Of a stretch of DNA of 61,301 nucleotides, positions 8,483 through 18,653 are shown in pieces. The notes under the pieces were generated by a model. It was not told where the DNA came from and did no database searches. It saw only the letters and a list, made by a program, of their open reading frames with translations. The stretch is from Opitutales bacterium (lineage in GTDB: Bacteria > Verrucomicrobiota > Verrucomicrobiia > Opitutales > JAJFLR01), in assembly GCA_021772565.1 (NCBI GenBank), contig JAJFLR010000042.1, positions 1 through 61,301 of the forward strand. Reading direction: 5' to 3'. Numbering within the stretch: the first letter of the stretch is position 1; every line of letters starts with the position of its first letter. Position numbers and translations under genes: made by a program.

Positions 8483-11116
8483 TTAATTTTCAAGTTCAGT
8501 AAATTTTTTAATTTTAGATTCAGCTAAAGCTTTTCCAGGAAGATTTTTTAATAAAATCAATTGATAAGATTCAAGTGCTTCACTATTACGATTTTCCTTT
8601 TCATAAAGAGCACCTAATTCAAAAATTGATTTTGATAACCAATAACGACCCTGTAAATTTGGCTGATTATCCTCTTTTAAATCAATCAAAAAACGAGAAA
8701 TAATTAACCAATAAACTTCTTGAGCTCTGATAAGATTATCAGTGCTAGCCAATGCAAATGCCCACTTAAAACCAGCTTCTATTCTTACATCTATTGATAT
8801 ATTAGATATATCAACTATGCGTTCATATATTGAAATGGCATTATTATAACGTGCCTTATTTTGACTTGCCTGTGCAAGAAAACAATCGGCTCTGGACATA
8901 TCAGCACGATAACGTTCAACATGATTAGGATGATTATTTATTAGATTTTCATAAATTAACTGCGCCGCACCAAAATCATTTAGCTTACGAGATATATCAC
9001 CCTGTTTCAATCGAGCATAATATACTAAATAACTTTCGGGAAATTCTTCAGTTAATCGTTCTAATATCGTAAGTGCCTCTTTATATGTTGAGTTTATCCC
9101 TCTTTTCTCAGCATTTAGAGCAGCTTCCCATAGAGCAATTGGCGCGTACTCACTTTTAGGATAACGGTCTACTAATGTGATTAATTTTTGCTGAGCATCA
9201 ACAGTTTGATTGATACTGGTATAATAGCGTGCTTCTACTATATATGAAAAAATTGTTGTAGTTGAATTTGGCAAAAGGTCTCTCAATTCTTTAAATGTTT
9301 TTAATGCCGCATCAATATCTGCAGTTTCCAATAGTGCCTGCCCCATCAGTAATAACGTCTGACCTTTTATTAAATTCCTTTGTTCATCACCAATGGTTTT
9401 TTTTGGTAGTTGTTTTAGGATTCTCAATATACTATTACACCGGGTAACTGTTTCAGATTTGGCTTTATTTAGATCAATAGATAATTTAGCATCCAGCCAC
9501 ATTAATCGCAAACTTAATTCAGGTGGGATTTCAGAAGCATTAGTATTTTCCAACTGTTGTTTCACTCTACTTAATGCTTCTTCGGCATTATTCTGGTTTA
9601 ATGCACTAACGATATTCCATTCAGCTCGCCATCGGTATACAGGATCGATATCGAGATACATTTCAACTGCACTATCTAAATATTTAATGCCCATATCTAC
9701 TTTACCTGCACTTATACTGGAGATTACTTGTTGGTAGACAATTTTTCCAATGTTAAGACTGCTGTTTTCTGAAATCAAAATAGAGCCATAGGCATCAGCC
9801 GCACTGTCAAAATCTCCATTGAGGTAAAAACAATCAGCCAACAAAACACCCATAAAAGCTTTTTCTGGACCATCAATCATATTCTTTCGAATTTCATTAA
9901 TATATCCGGCAGCAACTCTATATTGCGGAGGGTCACGATTCCATGATAGATACGCCAACAATCTAATGGCGTTATTCTTAAGAGGTGATCCAGGAAAATA
10001 ATCAATAATATTCCGTGCGTCCTCTTCAACTAAGTTCCAATTTTCAGTCAGCAATCCATGTTGCGCTCGAATATAATAGAGCTCATCTAATAAAGCATGT
10101 GACTCAGGTTGCTCAATCAATTGATTCAATAAATTAAGAAAGTTAGTTGTTGCTGCCGGCTCACTATTTTTTAAATAAATGCCAGTGATAATATTGAGTG
10201 CCATTTTTTGATATTGAACATCAGCTTTTTTTGAGAGCAATGACTGCAATGATTGATTCCCTGTTATAGAATCTGGTCCAGCTAACAATCCGATGAATAA
10301 CAAAAATTGATCTTCAAATTTTGTTCCTAAAATAGATTGATAGCGTAATTGTTCTTCCAATAGATTTACAGCTTCATCAGTTCTGTCTAACCTCGATAGC
10401 ACCATTGCTAATATTCTGGCAGATTCAAAACCTACAAGTTGTCCCTGAAACTCAATTATTCTAGACCTAAGATCAGCAACCATATTTTCATCCGCCTCAC
10501 CATAAAAAAATAAATTACGTTTTCGAACAATATTAATTTTAGTTTTCTGTATATCAGTTATTGCAGCCGAACTCGCTTTTTGAAAATACATTTCAGCCTC
10601 ATCAATTTTTCCATCAGATTCATGGATCAAACCTCTAACTAAAAAAAACCAAGTCTGATCTGTTCGTTTAATTTTATCCTCACTGATTTTTTCCAGATGA
10701 GATTTTGCTGATTTTATATTTTTCAACCGAAAATCAACAATTGCTCGCCGAATTAGATATGATGAGTTTTCTTTATTAGAATATGAAAACAATGCCTCAT
10801 CAGCTTTAATATTTTGATTTTCTCCAATGAGTGCAGATATATAATTTAATAAAATCTCGTCTTCTTTACTTCCATCAATTGATTTTGAATTGAGAATAGT
10901 GCTATAAAGTCTAACTGCGATACCGGATAATCCTGATTCAAGAGCATTATCAGCTGCACTCACTATCCACGGTAAATTTTTTTCAAACTTTAATTTTTCA
11001 TTTTCATTATTCGTTATTAATGGGATATTTTCAGTTAAGCTCGTATCACTATAAATATGTACACATAGCAATTCGTATAATATGATTATAAATAAAAACT
11101 TTAAAAAATGTTTCAT
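8483..11116 (-). CDS. large secreted TPR-repeat protein
   Basis: An 877-residue protein with an N-terminal hydrophobic signal segment (MKHFLKFLFIIILYELLCVH), followed almost entirely by helical tetratricopeptide-type repeats. Typical fragments are AVRLYSTIL, AEMYFQKASSAA, ALKTFKELRDLLPN, AAQLIYENLINNHPNH, AISIYERIVD and ALESYQLILL. Such solenoids scaffold protein complexes. With a signal peptide it would act in the periplasm or at the envelope, in the manner of TPR proteins that help cell-envelope assembly. No enzymatic domain is visible. It lies alone between infB and tig on the opposite strand, and its partner is unknown. Confidence 0.8.
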   Translation of the reverse strand: MKHFLKFLFIIILYELLCVHIYSDTSLTENIPLITNNENEKLKFEKNLPWIVSAADNALESGLSGIAVRLYSTILNSKSIDGSKEDEILLNYISALIGENQNIKADEALFSYSNKENSSYLIRRAIVDFRLKNIKSAKSHLEKISEDKIKRTDQTWFFLVRGLIHESDGKIDEAEMYFQKASSAAITDIQKTKINIVRKRNLFFYGEADENMVADLRSRIIEFQGQLVGFESARILAMVLSRLDRTDEAVNLLEEQLRYQSILGTKFEDQFLLFIGLLAGPDSITGNQSLQSLLSKKADVQYQKMALNIITGIYLKNSEPAATTNFLNLLNQLIEQPESHALLDELYYIRAQHGLLTENWNLVEEDARNIIDYFPGSPLKNNAIRLLAYLSWNRDPPQYRVAAGYINEIRKNMIDGPEKAFMGVLLADCFYLNGDFDSAADAYGSILISENSSLNIGKIVYQQVISSISAGKVDMGIKYLDSAVEMYLDIDPVYRWRAEWNIVSALNQNNAEEALSRVKQQLENTNASEIPPELSLRLMWLDAKLSIDLNKAKSETVTRCNSILRILKQLPKKTIGDEQRNLIKGQTLLLMGQALLETADIDAALKTFKELRDLLPNSTTTIFSYIVEARYYTSINQTVDAQQKLITLVDRYPKSEYAPIALWEAALNAEKRGINSTYKEALTILERLTEEFPESYLVYYARLKQGDISRKLNDFGAAQLIYENLINNHPNHVERYRADMSRADCFLAQASQNKARYNNAISIYERIVDISNISIDVRIEAGFKWAFALASTDNLIRAQEVYWLIISRFLIDLKEDNQPNLQGRYWLSKSIFELGALYEKENRNSEALESYQLILLKNLPGKALAESKIKKFTELEN

Positions 11117-11341
11117 TTAAGAATGGTAAACTTTTAAACGGAAATTTTTATAAAATTAATTGACTGATATGCTCAATTGTCACGACAATCAATTACTAAA
11201 TAAAAGCTGACGTCACTCTGTAAGTGCAATCAAAACTAATTTTCATTTTCCATTTTCAGATCAAAAAACTTAAATTGACCTGCTAACAGAGTAAATGGTA
11301 ATTAAAAACAAAATTAAATCAAAAAAATAGAATATTAAGCT

Positions 11342-12676
11342 GTGAATGTAATTATTGATAATATATCTGAAACAAGAAAAAAAATTAATGTATCTATCCC
11401 GGCAAATGAAATTACTGAGGAGGAAAAAACGTTACTTAAGGATCTTTCGCCTCGGGTTCAGGTACCGGGGTTCAGACCTGGAAAAGCTCCGGCCCATTTG
11501 ATTAAAAAGAGCCTTGGAAACAGACTTGATAGTGAACTTAAAAGAAAAATTACGGCCAAAGCGTATACTAAATCTTTGGACGAAACAAAACTTGAAGTAT
11601 ATTCTATATTAGAGGTTGAGGATAGCAAAGTAACCTCAAAACAAGGTGGAGAAATTACATTTACCGTAGATATAAATCCTGATTTTGAACTACCTGAATA
11701 TCTAGGAATTGAAATAGAAGCACCCTCTACCGAGATTAAAGATGAAGAAGTAGATAACTCAATTGAAGCTCTTAGGAATGAAAGAGCTAAATTTGAGGTT
11801 GTCGATAGAGCTGTCGAAAATGGTGATTATGTTAAATTGTCCTATACCGGTAAAATTGAAGACAAATTAATTTCTGAAATTCTGCCCGATCACAAAATTT
11901 ACGGCTCTCAGGAAAATACCTGGGAAGAAGCGGGTAATGATCAAAATGGAATCTCAGCAATTGTTGATGGAATCACAGGAATGAAATCCGGTGATAAAAA
12001 GAGTGTAGAAATGATATTTGATACAGAATTAGATGTAAAAGAATTGGCCGGCAAAAAAGTTCATTATGATATCGAAATTCATGAAGTTCGAGAAAAAGAA
12101 CTACCTGAATTAGATGAAAAATTCCTTAAAGAACTAGGAGTCGAAAGTATAGAACAGCTCAAAAACCAATTGTTTGAATATATCCAAACTCAAAAAGATC
12201 GTAATAAAAATATATCTTTGAGAGATCAAATTGTAAATGAACTCGATAAAAGAGTTTCTGAATTTCCGTTACCGGAATCAGCTATTGAAGAAGAACGTGA
12301 GCTCAATATACAACAATTAATGAATTCGAATTTAAAAAGAGGAGTGCCTAATGATGAACTTGAAAAGCATAAAGTCGAACTATACGATAAATCCCACGAA
12401 ATTGCCAAAAAAAATATAAGAAACCGAATTATATTATTTCGCATAGCAAAAAAAACAACAATGGAAGTAAAAGATGAAGACGTTAGCAATTATATTATGG
12501 CTAAAGCTAATGCGACAAAAACTAAACCAGAAGAAATTGTTAAAGAACTTAAAAATGACAGAGCCCAACTTCAAAAAGTTCAACTATCAATATTGTTGGA
12601 AAAAACTTTGCAATTTCTGTTAAAAGAAGCAAACGTCAAGAACGCTTCTACAGAAGACAAAAAAGAAGATTCTTGA
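11342..12676 (+). CDS. tig: trigger factor, ribosome-associated chaperone
   Basis: A 444-residue trigger factor with all three domains. The N-terminal ribosome-docking domain has the signature GFRPGKAP from residue 43. The FKBP-type prolyl isomerase domain covers about 155-245 (GDYVKLSYTGKIEDK ... GMKSGDKKSVE), and the C-terminal helical chaperone domain follows. It binds nascent chains at the ribosome exit tunnel. The start is GTG at 11342, giving the normal N-terminus MNVIIDNISETRKK. It heads the classic tig-clpP-clpX block, but a 149-base gap to clpP suggests a separate clpP promoter. Confidence 0.96.
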   Translation: MNVIIDNISETRKKINVSIPANEITEEEKTLLKDLSPRVQVPGFRPGKAPAHLIKKSLGNRLDSELKRKITAKAYTKSLDETKLEVYSILEVEDSKVTSKQGGEITFTVDINPDFELPEYLGIEIEAPSTEIKDEEVDNSIEALRNERAKFEVVDRAVENGDYVKLSYTGKIEDKLISEILPDHKIYGSQENTWEEAGNDQNGISAIVDGITGMKSGDKKSVEMIFDTELDVKELAGKKVHYDIEIHEVREKELPELDEKFLKELGVESIEQLKNQLFEYIQTQKDRNKNISLRDQIVNELDKRVSEFPLPESAIEEERELNIQQLMNSNLKRGVPNDELEKHKVELYDKSHEIAKKNIRNRIILFRIAKKTTMEVKDEDVSNYIMAKANATKTKPEEIVKELKNDRAQLQKVQLSILLEKTLQFLLKEANVKNASTEDKKEDS

Positions 12677-12812
12677 TACATAATCTATTTATTTTAATAA
12701 TTTATTGAGAATATAATCATTTCGTCTATTTCATAAATAAATCTTTTAGTTTACTTACTCAGTAACATATATTGTAATAGATTTATAAGTTTAAATAATA
12801 TTAACATTAATC

Positions 12813-12817
12813 AGGAG
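12813..12817 (+). promoter_or_regulatory. strong ribosome-binding site for clpP
   Basis: AGGAG lies eight bases before a GTG at 12826. It is one of very few clear Shine-Dalgarno sequences in this window, and it decides the non-ATG start of clpP. Confidence 0.8.
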
Positions 12818-12825
12818 AAAACAAC

Positions 12826-13434
12826 GTGAGTTATCACTACTTACCATTACCAAGTGTAGTCGAAAACGATGGACGGACTGAAAGGTCCTGGGACATTTAC
12901 AGCAGATTATTGAAGGAGCGAATAATTTTTATTGGTTCACCAATTGATGATTATGTAGCGAACGGAGTTATTGCTCAATTGCTATTTCTGGAAATGGAGG
13001 ATGCAAAAAAAAGAATTCACATTTATATAAATACACCTGGTGGTAGTATTACCGATGGTATGGCAATTTACGACACTATGAATTATTTACGTTGTGATGT
13101 TGAGACATATTGCCTGGGTCAAGCTGCCAGCATTGGAACTTTGTTATTATCTGCAGGCACTGCGGGTAAACGTTATGCATTGCCCCACAGCCGTGTTCTA
13201 ATTCATCAGCCTACTGGCGGGGCAACTGGCCAGACAGTTGATATTTCAATAGCTGCTAAGGAAATATTACGTTGGCGGCAAATTCTCAATGAAATACTTT
13301 CAAAACATACTGGGAATTCTATAGAAAAAATAAATACAGATTCTGACCGTGATTATTACATGACTGCTGAAGAAGCAAAAGAATATGGTATAGTGGATCA
13401 TGTTATTGAGTTCAAAAATGACCTGCCCAAATAA
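12826..13434 (+). CDS. clpP: ATP-dependent Clp protease proteolytic subunit
   Basis: A 202-residue serine peptidase. The catalytic triad is visible as S102 in GQAASIGT, H127 in VLIHQPTGG, and D176 in SDRDYYM, matching the family order. It forms the tetradecameric chamber that degrades substrates unfolded by ClpX. The GTG start is supported by AGGAG eight bases upstream and gives the usual short N-terminus ([13 protein letters not shown]). clpX follows after 23 bases, so the two are almost certainly one operon. Confidence 0.97.
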   Translation: MSYHYLPLPSVVENDGRTERSWDIYSRLLKERIIFIGSPIDDYVANGVIAQLLFLEMEDAKKRIHIYINTPGGSITDGMAIYDTMNYLRCDVETYCLGQAASIGTLLLSAGTAGKRYALPHSRVLIHQPTGGATGQTVDISIAAKEILRWRQILNEILSKHTGNSIEKINTDSDRDYYMTAEEAKEYGIVDHVIEFKNDLPK

Positions 13435-13457
13435 ATTATCAATTTTAGAATATCATA

Positions 13458-14738
13458 ATGGCTAAATCGACAAAAATGACTTTTTGTTCCTTTTGTGGAA
13501 AATCTCAAAAGGAAGTGCGAAAACTGATTGCCGGACCTGCAGGTGTATTTATATGTGATTCATGTGTCACTGTTTGTAAAACTATCATTGATAGAGAACT
13601 TCGCACGACAGCAAAGAATGCGGAAACCGTATTCAAGCAAGTAAAACCCAGTGAAATATACTTAGCGTTAGAAGACCATATAATTGGACAAACTCATCCA
13701 AAAAAAGTGTTATCAGTTGCAGTATACAATCATTACAAAAGACTGCAATCAGAAGAGTCATTTTATAAAGATTCGAAAATTAATGATTCGAAATTAAATG
13801 AAGTAGAAATTGAAAAAAGCAATATTTTATTAATTGGACCTACAGGCAGTGGAAAAACTTTATTGGCAAAAACTTTGGCCGAACTATTGGAAGTACCTTT
13901 TGCAATTGCTGATGCAACCACACTCACTGAAGCAGGCTATGTCGGTGAAGATGTAGAAAATATAGTATTACGTCTATTACAATCTGCCAATTATGATGTT
14001 AAACGAGCTGAAAGTGGAATTATTTATGTGGATGAAATAGATAAGATTGGAAGAAAAACCGATAATGTTTCCATTACCAGAGATGTATCTGGAGAAGGTG
14101 TCCAACAGGCACTATTAAAAATTTTAGAGGGAACTACGTGTAACGTTCCACCACAAGGTGGACGCAAACATCCTAATCAGGAATACATTCAGGTAAATAC
14201 AAATAATATATTATTCATTTGTGGAGGTGCTTTTGTTGGACTTGATGCTATTGTTAAGCGCAGAATTGCAAATAAGTCTCTTGGATATAATTCTAGTGAA
14301 GATGATAATGAAATTAAAACTGTAGATATTTTAAATAACGTGGCTCCTGTTGATTTAGTGAAATATGGGTTAATCCCAGAATTCATTGGACGATTACCAG
14401 TCGTTTCTGTTTTTGATGAATTAAAAATTGAAGATCTTGAACGAATTTTACTCGACACAAAAAATGCACTGACAAAACAATATAGTAAATTGCTTGCAAT
14501 GGATGGAGTTCGCTTAACATTTACTCGAGATGCCATTAAAGCTATTGCCGAAAAATCAACGGAATTAAAAACCGGGGCAAGAGCTTTACGTTCAATAATG
14601 GAAAAAATCATGTTGGACATCATGTATGATCTACCACAGGAAACAAATATCGAAGAAGTTATTATCAATCGTCAAGCAGTAGAGGGTAAACGTAAACCTA
14701 AAATTAAAAAATTTAGTAAAGACAGAAACGCGGCTTAA
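13458..14738 (+). CDS. clpX: ATP-dependent Clp protease ATP-binding subunit ClpX
   Basis: A 426-residue AAA+ unfoldase. It has the N-terminal zinc-binding domain (C10, C13, C33, C36), Walker A GPTGSGKT (127-134), Walker [10 protein letters not shown], and the pore-loop and sensor regions. The C-terminal small domain carries TGARALRS. It recognises tagged substrates and feeds them to ClpP in the cytoplasm. It lies directly behind clpP and ends 13 bases from the convergent riboflavin gene, with no obvious terminator hairpin between them. Confidence 0.97.
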   Translation: MAKSTKMTFCSFCGKSQKEVRKLIAGPAGVFICDSCVTVCKTIIDRELRTTAKNAETVFKQVKPSEIYLALEDHIIGQTHPKKVLSVAVYNHYKRLQSEESFYKDSKINDSKLNEVEIEKSNILLIGPTGSGKTLLAKTLAELLEVPFAIADATTLTEAGYVGEDVENIVLRLLQSANYDVKRAESGIIYVDEIDKIGRKTDNVSITRDVSGEGVQQALLKILEGTTCNVPPQGGRKHPNQEYIQVNTNNILFICGGAFVGLDAIVKRRIANKSLGYNSSEDDNEIKTVDILNNVAPVDLVKYGLIPEFIGRLPVVSVFDELKIEDLERILLDTKNALTKQYSKLLAMDGVRLTFTRDAIKAIAEKSTELKTGARALRSIMEKIMLDIMYDLPQETNIEEVIINRQAVEGKRKPKIKKFSKDRNAA

Positions 14739-14751
14739 AATACCAGTTCTA

Positions 14752-15873
14752 CTATTTTAAGACCAATGGTATTTGCTCAATAATTTCAAGGCCGTATCCG
14801 TCCAGCCCAATAACATTTCTGTTAGTATTTGATAATAATCTAATTTTCTTTAGACCTAACTCAGATAATATTTGAGCACCTATTCCATAATCACGAAAAT
14901 CCATTTGCTCAAATATCACATCTTTTACATTTTCTTTTTTATTTGTAAATTGCTTTAAATTTATCCCCCTATTTTGATGAGACATATACAGGACTACACC
15001 TTGTTTAGATTCGTTAATAACTTTAAATGATTCCTTTAATGATTGGTGACTACTAAAATCACTCGCATGAAAGACATCACTGAGCAGATTTTCGCTGTGA
15101 ACTCGAACATATGTAGGTTCATTAGTCAGCTCACCTAAAGTAAATGCATAATGGTGCCTACCATTTAGCAGGTTTTGAAAAATATGAAGATCAAATTCAC
15201 CAAATTCTAATTTGAATTTCTTACTGGCTATTTTCTCTACAAGCTTCTCACGGTAATGCCTGAATCTTATAAGGTCTGCAATTGATATTAAAGTCAGCCC
15301 AAATCGCTTTTTAAATTCAAGTAATTCGGGTAGTCGTGCACAAGTTCCATCTTCATTTAAAATTTCACAAATAACTCCACTAGGATGAAGTCCTGCTAAC
15401 GTTGCTAAATCTACTGCCGCTTCAGTATGACCTGCCCTTTCCAATACTCCACCTGGTTTTGCCCTAAGAGGAAAAACATGGCCAGGCTGAACGAGTTGAT
15501 CGGGCGATGTAGTCGGATCTGATAACATTTTTATTGTTAATGCACGATCGTAGGCACTGATACCAGTAGTAATACCCTCAGCTGCATCTACCGATATAGT
15601 AAAATCTGTTCGATGAGACTCTCTATTTTGTTGAACCATCGGATTAATTCCTAACTTTTTCAAATGATGGTCTGTCATCGGTGCACATATTATACCACTG
15701 CAATAACGTATCATCATATTTACTGCTTCTGGTGTAACTTTTGAAGCAGCCATTATAAGGTCACCCTCATTTTCACGATTCATGTCATCTGTCACAATTA
15801 CAAGTTTGCCATTAGCAATATCTGTAATGGCATTTTCAACAGAATCAAATGATTTATTATCTGTGTTTTCCAT
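14752..15873 (-). CDS. ribBA: RibBA-type protein: DHBP synthase with a degenerate GTP cyclohydrolase II domain
   Basis: A 373-residue fusion. Residues 1-205 are 3,4-dihydroxy-2-butanone-4-phosphate synthase (NRENEGDL, SHRTDFTISVDA, RAGHTEAAVDLA), which makes the four-carbon unit of riboflavin from ribulose 5-phosphate. Residues 215-373 align with GTP cyclohydrolase II (YVRVHSE, DFRDYGIGAQIL, IRLLSNTNRN). However, the three zinc-binding cysteines of active enzymes are replaced: by alignment to the CLTGD...CDC segment they become N262, F273 and S275. The second domain therefore probably lacks cyclohydrolase activity, as in described RibBX-type proteins. An active RibA would then be needed elsewhere. 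No FMN riboswitch is evident upstream. Confidence 0.88.
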   Translation of the reverse strand: MENTDNKSFDSVENAITDIANGKLVIVTDDMNRENEGDLIMAASKVTPEAVNMMIRYCSGIICAPMTDHHLKKLGINPMVQQNRESHRTDFTISVDAAEGITTGISAYDRALTIKMLSDPTTSPDQLVQPGHVFPLRAKPGGVLERAGHTEAAVDLATLAGLHPSGVICEILNEDGTCARLPELLEFKKRFGLTLISIADLIRFRHYREKLVEKIASKKFKLEFGEFDLHIFQNLLNGRHHYAFTLGELTNEPTYVRVHSENLLSDVFHASDFSSHQSLKESFKVINESKQGVVLYMSHQNRGINLKQFTNKKENVKDVIFEQMDFRDYGIGAQILSELGLKKIRLLSNTNRNVIGLDGYGLEIIEQIPLVLK

Positions 15874-15941
15874 TTGGTATAAATATTAAATAACAACCAA
15901 ATAAGTATTATGCTAACGAGTCAAAATGATTTTTTGATATA

Positions 15942-16643
15942 CTACTTAATAAAACTCATCTCTATCTGTGATAAAACAGCATCCATAATCTTATTAATAC
16001 AGATAAATCTATTTTCATCACATAGAATTTCTTTTGCAGATTGAACATATTCAGAGGAATCTAAGTCATCTGAACAATTTTCTATAAGCAAATTTGCTGA
16101 TTCAGATGTTGTTTCTAAATGAAATTGAAATCCAAAAATCCGATCGAATATTGAGAATGCCTGATTTTGACAAATATCACTGGATGCTAGTAACGTTGCA
16201 CCCTCTGGAAGATCAAAAGTATCTCCATGCCAATGAAACGCTGTTAATTTTTCAGAAAATATATTTGATAAAATTGTACTATTATCCTTATCAGGTTTAC
16301 CAATTGGAAACCAACCAATTTCTTTAAACTTATTTTTTTTTATTTTAGCACCTAGGCAACTCGCAATCAATTGAGCCCCTAAACAAATTCCTAATACTAA
16401 TTTTTTTGAAATAATAACAGATTTGATAAATTCGATTTCTCTTTCTAGCCAGGGATACTCTTCATAATCATAAACTCCCATAGGCCCTCCCATTACAATT
16501 AGCCAATCAATGTCGTCAATCAAAGGGAATTCGTCATTCTGATAAAGTTTTATTGATTGGACTTCATGACCTTTAGAATGAAAGTAACCTTCCATACTTC
16601 CAATTCCTTCAAAAGGTACGTGTTGCAAATAATGTATTTTCAT
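15942..16643 (-). CDS. class I glutamine amidotransferase domain protein
   Basis: A 233-residue stand-alone glutaminase-type domain. The nucleophile is C87 in GICLGAQ, with the triad completed by H175 and E177 in GFQFHLE. The oxyanion strand MGGPMGVYD is also present. This is the GMP-synthase-like subgroup, often annotated as amidotransferase or gamma-glutamyl hydrolase-like, that transfers ammonia or hydrolyses gamma-glutamyl bonds. It is divergent from the sulfotransferase-like gene, with a 96-base shared upstream region. A role in the neighbouring amino-acid cluster is possible but not shown. Confidence 0.8.
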   Translation of the reverse strand: MKIHYLQHVPFEGIGSMEGYFHSKGHEVQSIKLYQNDEFPLIDDIDWLIVMGGPMGVYDYEEYPWLEREIEFIKSVIISKKLVLGICLGAQLIASCLGAKIKKNKFKEIGWFPIGKPDKDNSTILSNIFSEKLTAFHWHGDTFDLPEGATLLASSDICQNQAFSIFDRIFGFQFHLETTSESANLLIENCSDDLDSSEYVQSAKEILCDENRFICINKIMDAVLSQIEMSFIK

Positions 16644-16739
16644 AAAATTGATTTTTTGCTAATTACGTTATTTTAAATAATAAGATTCAGAAAATTTTGA
16701 GTTGTCAATTTATACATATTATTTTGATATTTATTAACA

Positions 16740-17546
16740 ATGTCAAAAAAACAAAATACGAGCTCCGATGTAATTTCCAAATATAATTCTATATACGTAA
16801 TTATCTCCCCACCGCGCTGTGGATCAACTGCATTTGCTAGAGTATTTTGGCAACACCCTTCAATACGTTACTACTCTCATGAACCTTTTGAAATCACCTA
16901 CTATTCCGGTAAATCATTAGATGATGTTTATGAGAAACTTGAATCACCACTCGATTTAAAAAATATTGTAGCAGATAAAAATTCAGAAAATTGTGTTAAT
17001 TTAGTAATAAAAGACATAGTATATCAAGTTGGAGATAACCTAAGTAATTTAGTTTCATGGGCTAAAAAGCCCGTAATATTTCTTATTCGTGATCCACGTT
17101 TAAATATTTTATCTCGCATTGATAAAAAAATTGAGGTTGGGACCAGTCCATTTTTTCCGCTCATTGAAACTGGTTGGGAACTAGTCAATAATCAGATCAA
17201 TTACTGTAAGCAGAGCAATGTCCCGTACATTATAGTTGATTCAAGTGACTTCAGAAACCATTCACAAAATATTTTTAATCAGGTTTTTAATAAACTAGAG
17301 TTAAATTTTAGTGAAGAATTTCTAACGTGGCCAAATTGTCACACTGTAGAAATAGATAATCTTGATGGAGCACACACACATCTCTATAAAAAAGTTTTAA
17401 GCAGCACTGCTATCAAGCCAGCAATAGAGCCTATTCCAACACTTGATGATTTCCCAAAAGAACATGGATTTCGTCAACATGTTATCGAATGTCTTGAAAT
17501 ATATAAAAAATTAAGGCAGGATTCTCATAGAATATTACCCAAATAG
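16740..17546 (+). CDS. sulfotransferase-like P-loop protein
   Basis: A 268-residue protein with SPPRCGSTAFARVFWQHP near residue 27. This resembles the 5'-phosphosulfate-binding loop of PAPS-dependent sulfotransferases, where the start of the loop binds the PAPS 5'-phosphate. A second motif, VIFLIRDPRLNILSR (about residues 117-131), corresponds to the 3'-phosphate-binding segment (RDPR...S). It would transfer sulfate to a hydroxyl or amine of a small molecule. It is the first gene of the apparent diaminopropionate cluster, 71 bases before sbnA. A weak promoter (TTGTCA 16702, TGATAT 16725) would give a very short leader. The acceptor is unknown; a kinase-like P-loop role is a less likely alternative. 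Confidence 0.65.
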   Translation: MSKKQNTSSDVISKYNSIYVIISPPRCGSTAFARVFWQHPSIRYYSHEPFEITYYSGKSLDDVYEKLESPLDLKNIVADKNSENCVNLVIKDIVYQVGDNLSNLVSWAKKPVIFLIRDPRLNILSRIDKKIEVGTSPFFPLIETGWELVNNQINYCKQSNVPYIIVDSSDFRNHSQNIFNQVFNKLELNFSEEFLTWPNCHTVEIDNLDGAHTHLYKKVLSSTAIKPAIEPIPTLDDFPKEHGFRQHVIECLEIYKKLRQDSHRILPK

Positions 17547-17617
17547 TTATTGACTCATTACTTTATAAAAAGTAAATATTCTATAAAAACAGTTATTTAC
17601 CTCTTATAAAATTTACT

Positions 17618-18616
17618 ATGAAAATTGACGGTATATTATCATTAGTGGGCAACACACCAATGGTTAGGTTAAATCGTATATTTGATGACATTAAATTTGA
17701 ATTATATGCGAAATTAGAATTACTCAACCCAGCAGGCAGCATTAAAGATCGGCCTGCTCTAAAAATGATTCAGGCTGCTTTTGAAAATGGAGATATAAAT
17801 CCTAATACGACAATAATTGAATCTAGCTCCGGCAATATGGCTGTGGCACTCTCTCAAATTTGCACATATCTTGATTTAAAACTTATTTGTGTAGTTGACA
17901 TTGGGTCAACCGAAGCCAATCGCCAGATCATGCAAGGGTATGGTGCTAAAGTTGATTTGATCACAGAACCTCATCCTGAAGAAGGATTTTTAGGTGCTCG
18001 CTTAAGGCGTGTTCAGGAACTTCTCGAAACTATTCCAAATAGTTTTAATTGTGATCAATATAATAACGTCAACCATACTATTTCGCACCATTCAACTATC
18101 CAGGAAATAATTACTGATCTGGGAGTTGAGCCGGATTATTTATTTTGTGCTACCAGCACTTGTGGTTCTTTAAAAGGTTGTTCTAATTATATCGAAAAAC
18201 ATAAATTAAAAACTAAAATGATTGCTATTGATGCATTTGGAAGCGTTATTTTTGGTGACCAACCCAAACCAAGACGTATACCAGGTCATGGTGCATCAAT
18301 CATTCCACCATTTTATACTGATGGACTGGAACATGAACATATACTAATTTCTGATATGGAGGCAATAATTGGCTGCAAAAAATTAATGCGACGTGAAGGT
18401 ATTTTTGCCGGTGGATCTTCAGGAGCGATTATGTCTGGAATAGGAAAATATATTAGTGAAATTCCAGAAAACTCAAAATGTGTAGCTATCCTCTATGATA
18501 GAGGTGGGCGATACCATGATACAATTTATTCTGATAAATGGATAAAGGAAAATTTTAGTGACGAATATCATTTATTGGAAGAAGAGTTAACACCTTTACC
18601 AATTTTAGTTAACTAA
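17618..18616 (+). CDS. sbnA: SbnA-type O-phosphoserine-dependent synthase (diaminopropionate pathway)
   Basis: A 332-residue fold-type II PLP enzyme of the cysteine-synthase superfamily. The PLP lysine is K43 in NPAGSIKDRPA, and the phosphate-binding loop is SSSGNM. The region SVIFGDQP...IPGHGAS and the end ILYDRGGRYHD are close to SbnA of Staphylococcus aureus. By family knowledge SbnA joins O-phospho-L-serine and L-glutamate into N-(1-amino-1-carboxy-2-ethyl)-glutamate. The next gene is the SbnB partner, 37 bases downstream, which makes the assignment firm. Together they supply L-2,3-diaminopropionate, a building block of siderophores and peptide antibiotics, yet no NRPS or siderophore synthetase is in this window. 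Confidence 0.88.
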   Translation: MKIDGILSLVGNTPMVRLNRIFDDIKFELYAKLELLNPAGSIKDRPALKMIQAAFENGDINPNTTIIESSSGNMAVALSQICTYLDLKLICVVDIGSTEANRQIMQGYGAKVDLITEPHPEEGFLGARLRRVQELLETIPNSFNCDQYNNVNHTISHHSTIQEIITDLGVEPDYLFCATSTCGSLKGCSNYIEKHKLKTKMIAIDAFGSVIFGDQPKPRRIPGHGASIIPPFYTDGLEHEHILISDMEAIIGCKKLMRREGIFAGGSSGAIMSGIGKYISEIPENSKCVAILYDRGGRYHDTIYSDKWIKENFSDEYHLLEEELTPLPILVN

Positions 18617-18653
18617 TTTATAACGACTAACATTAGTCGATCCTGAAGTAGAG

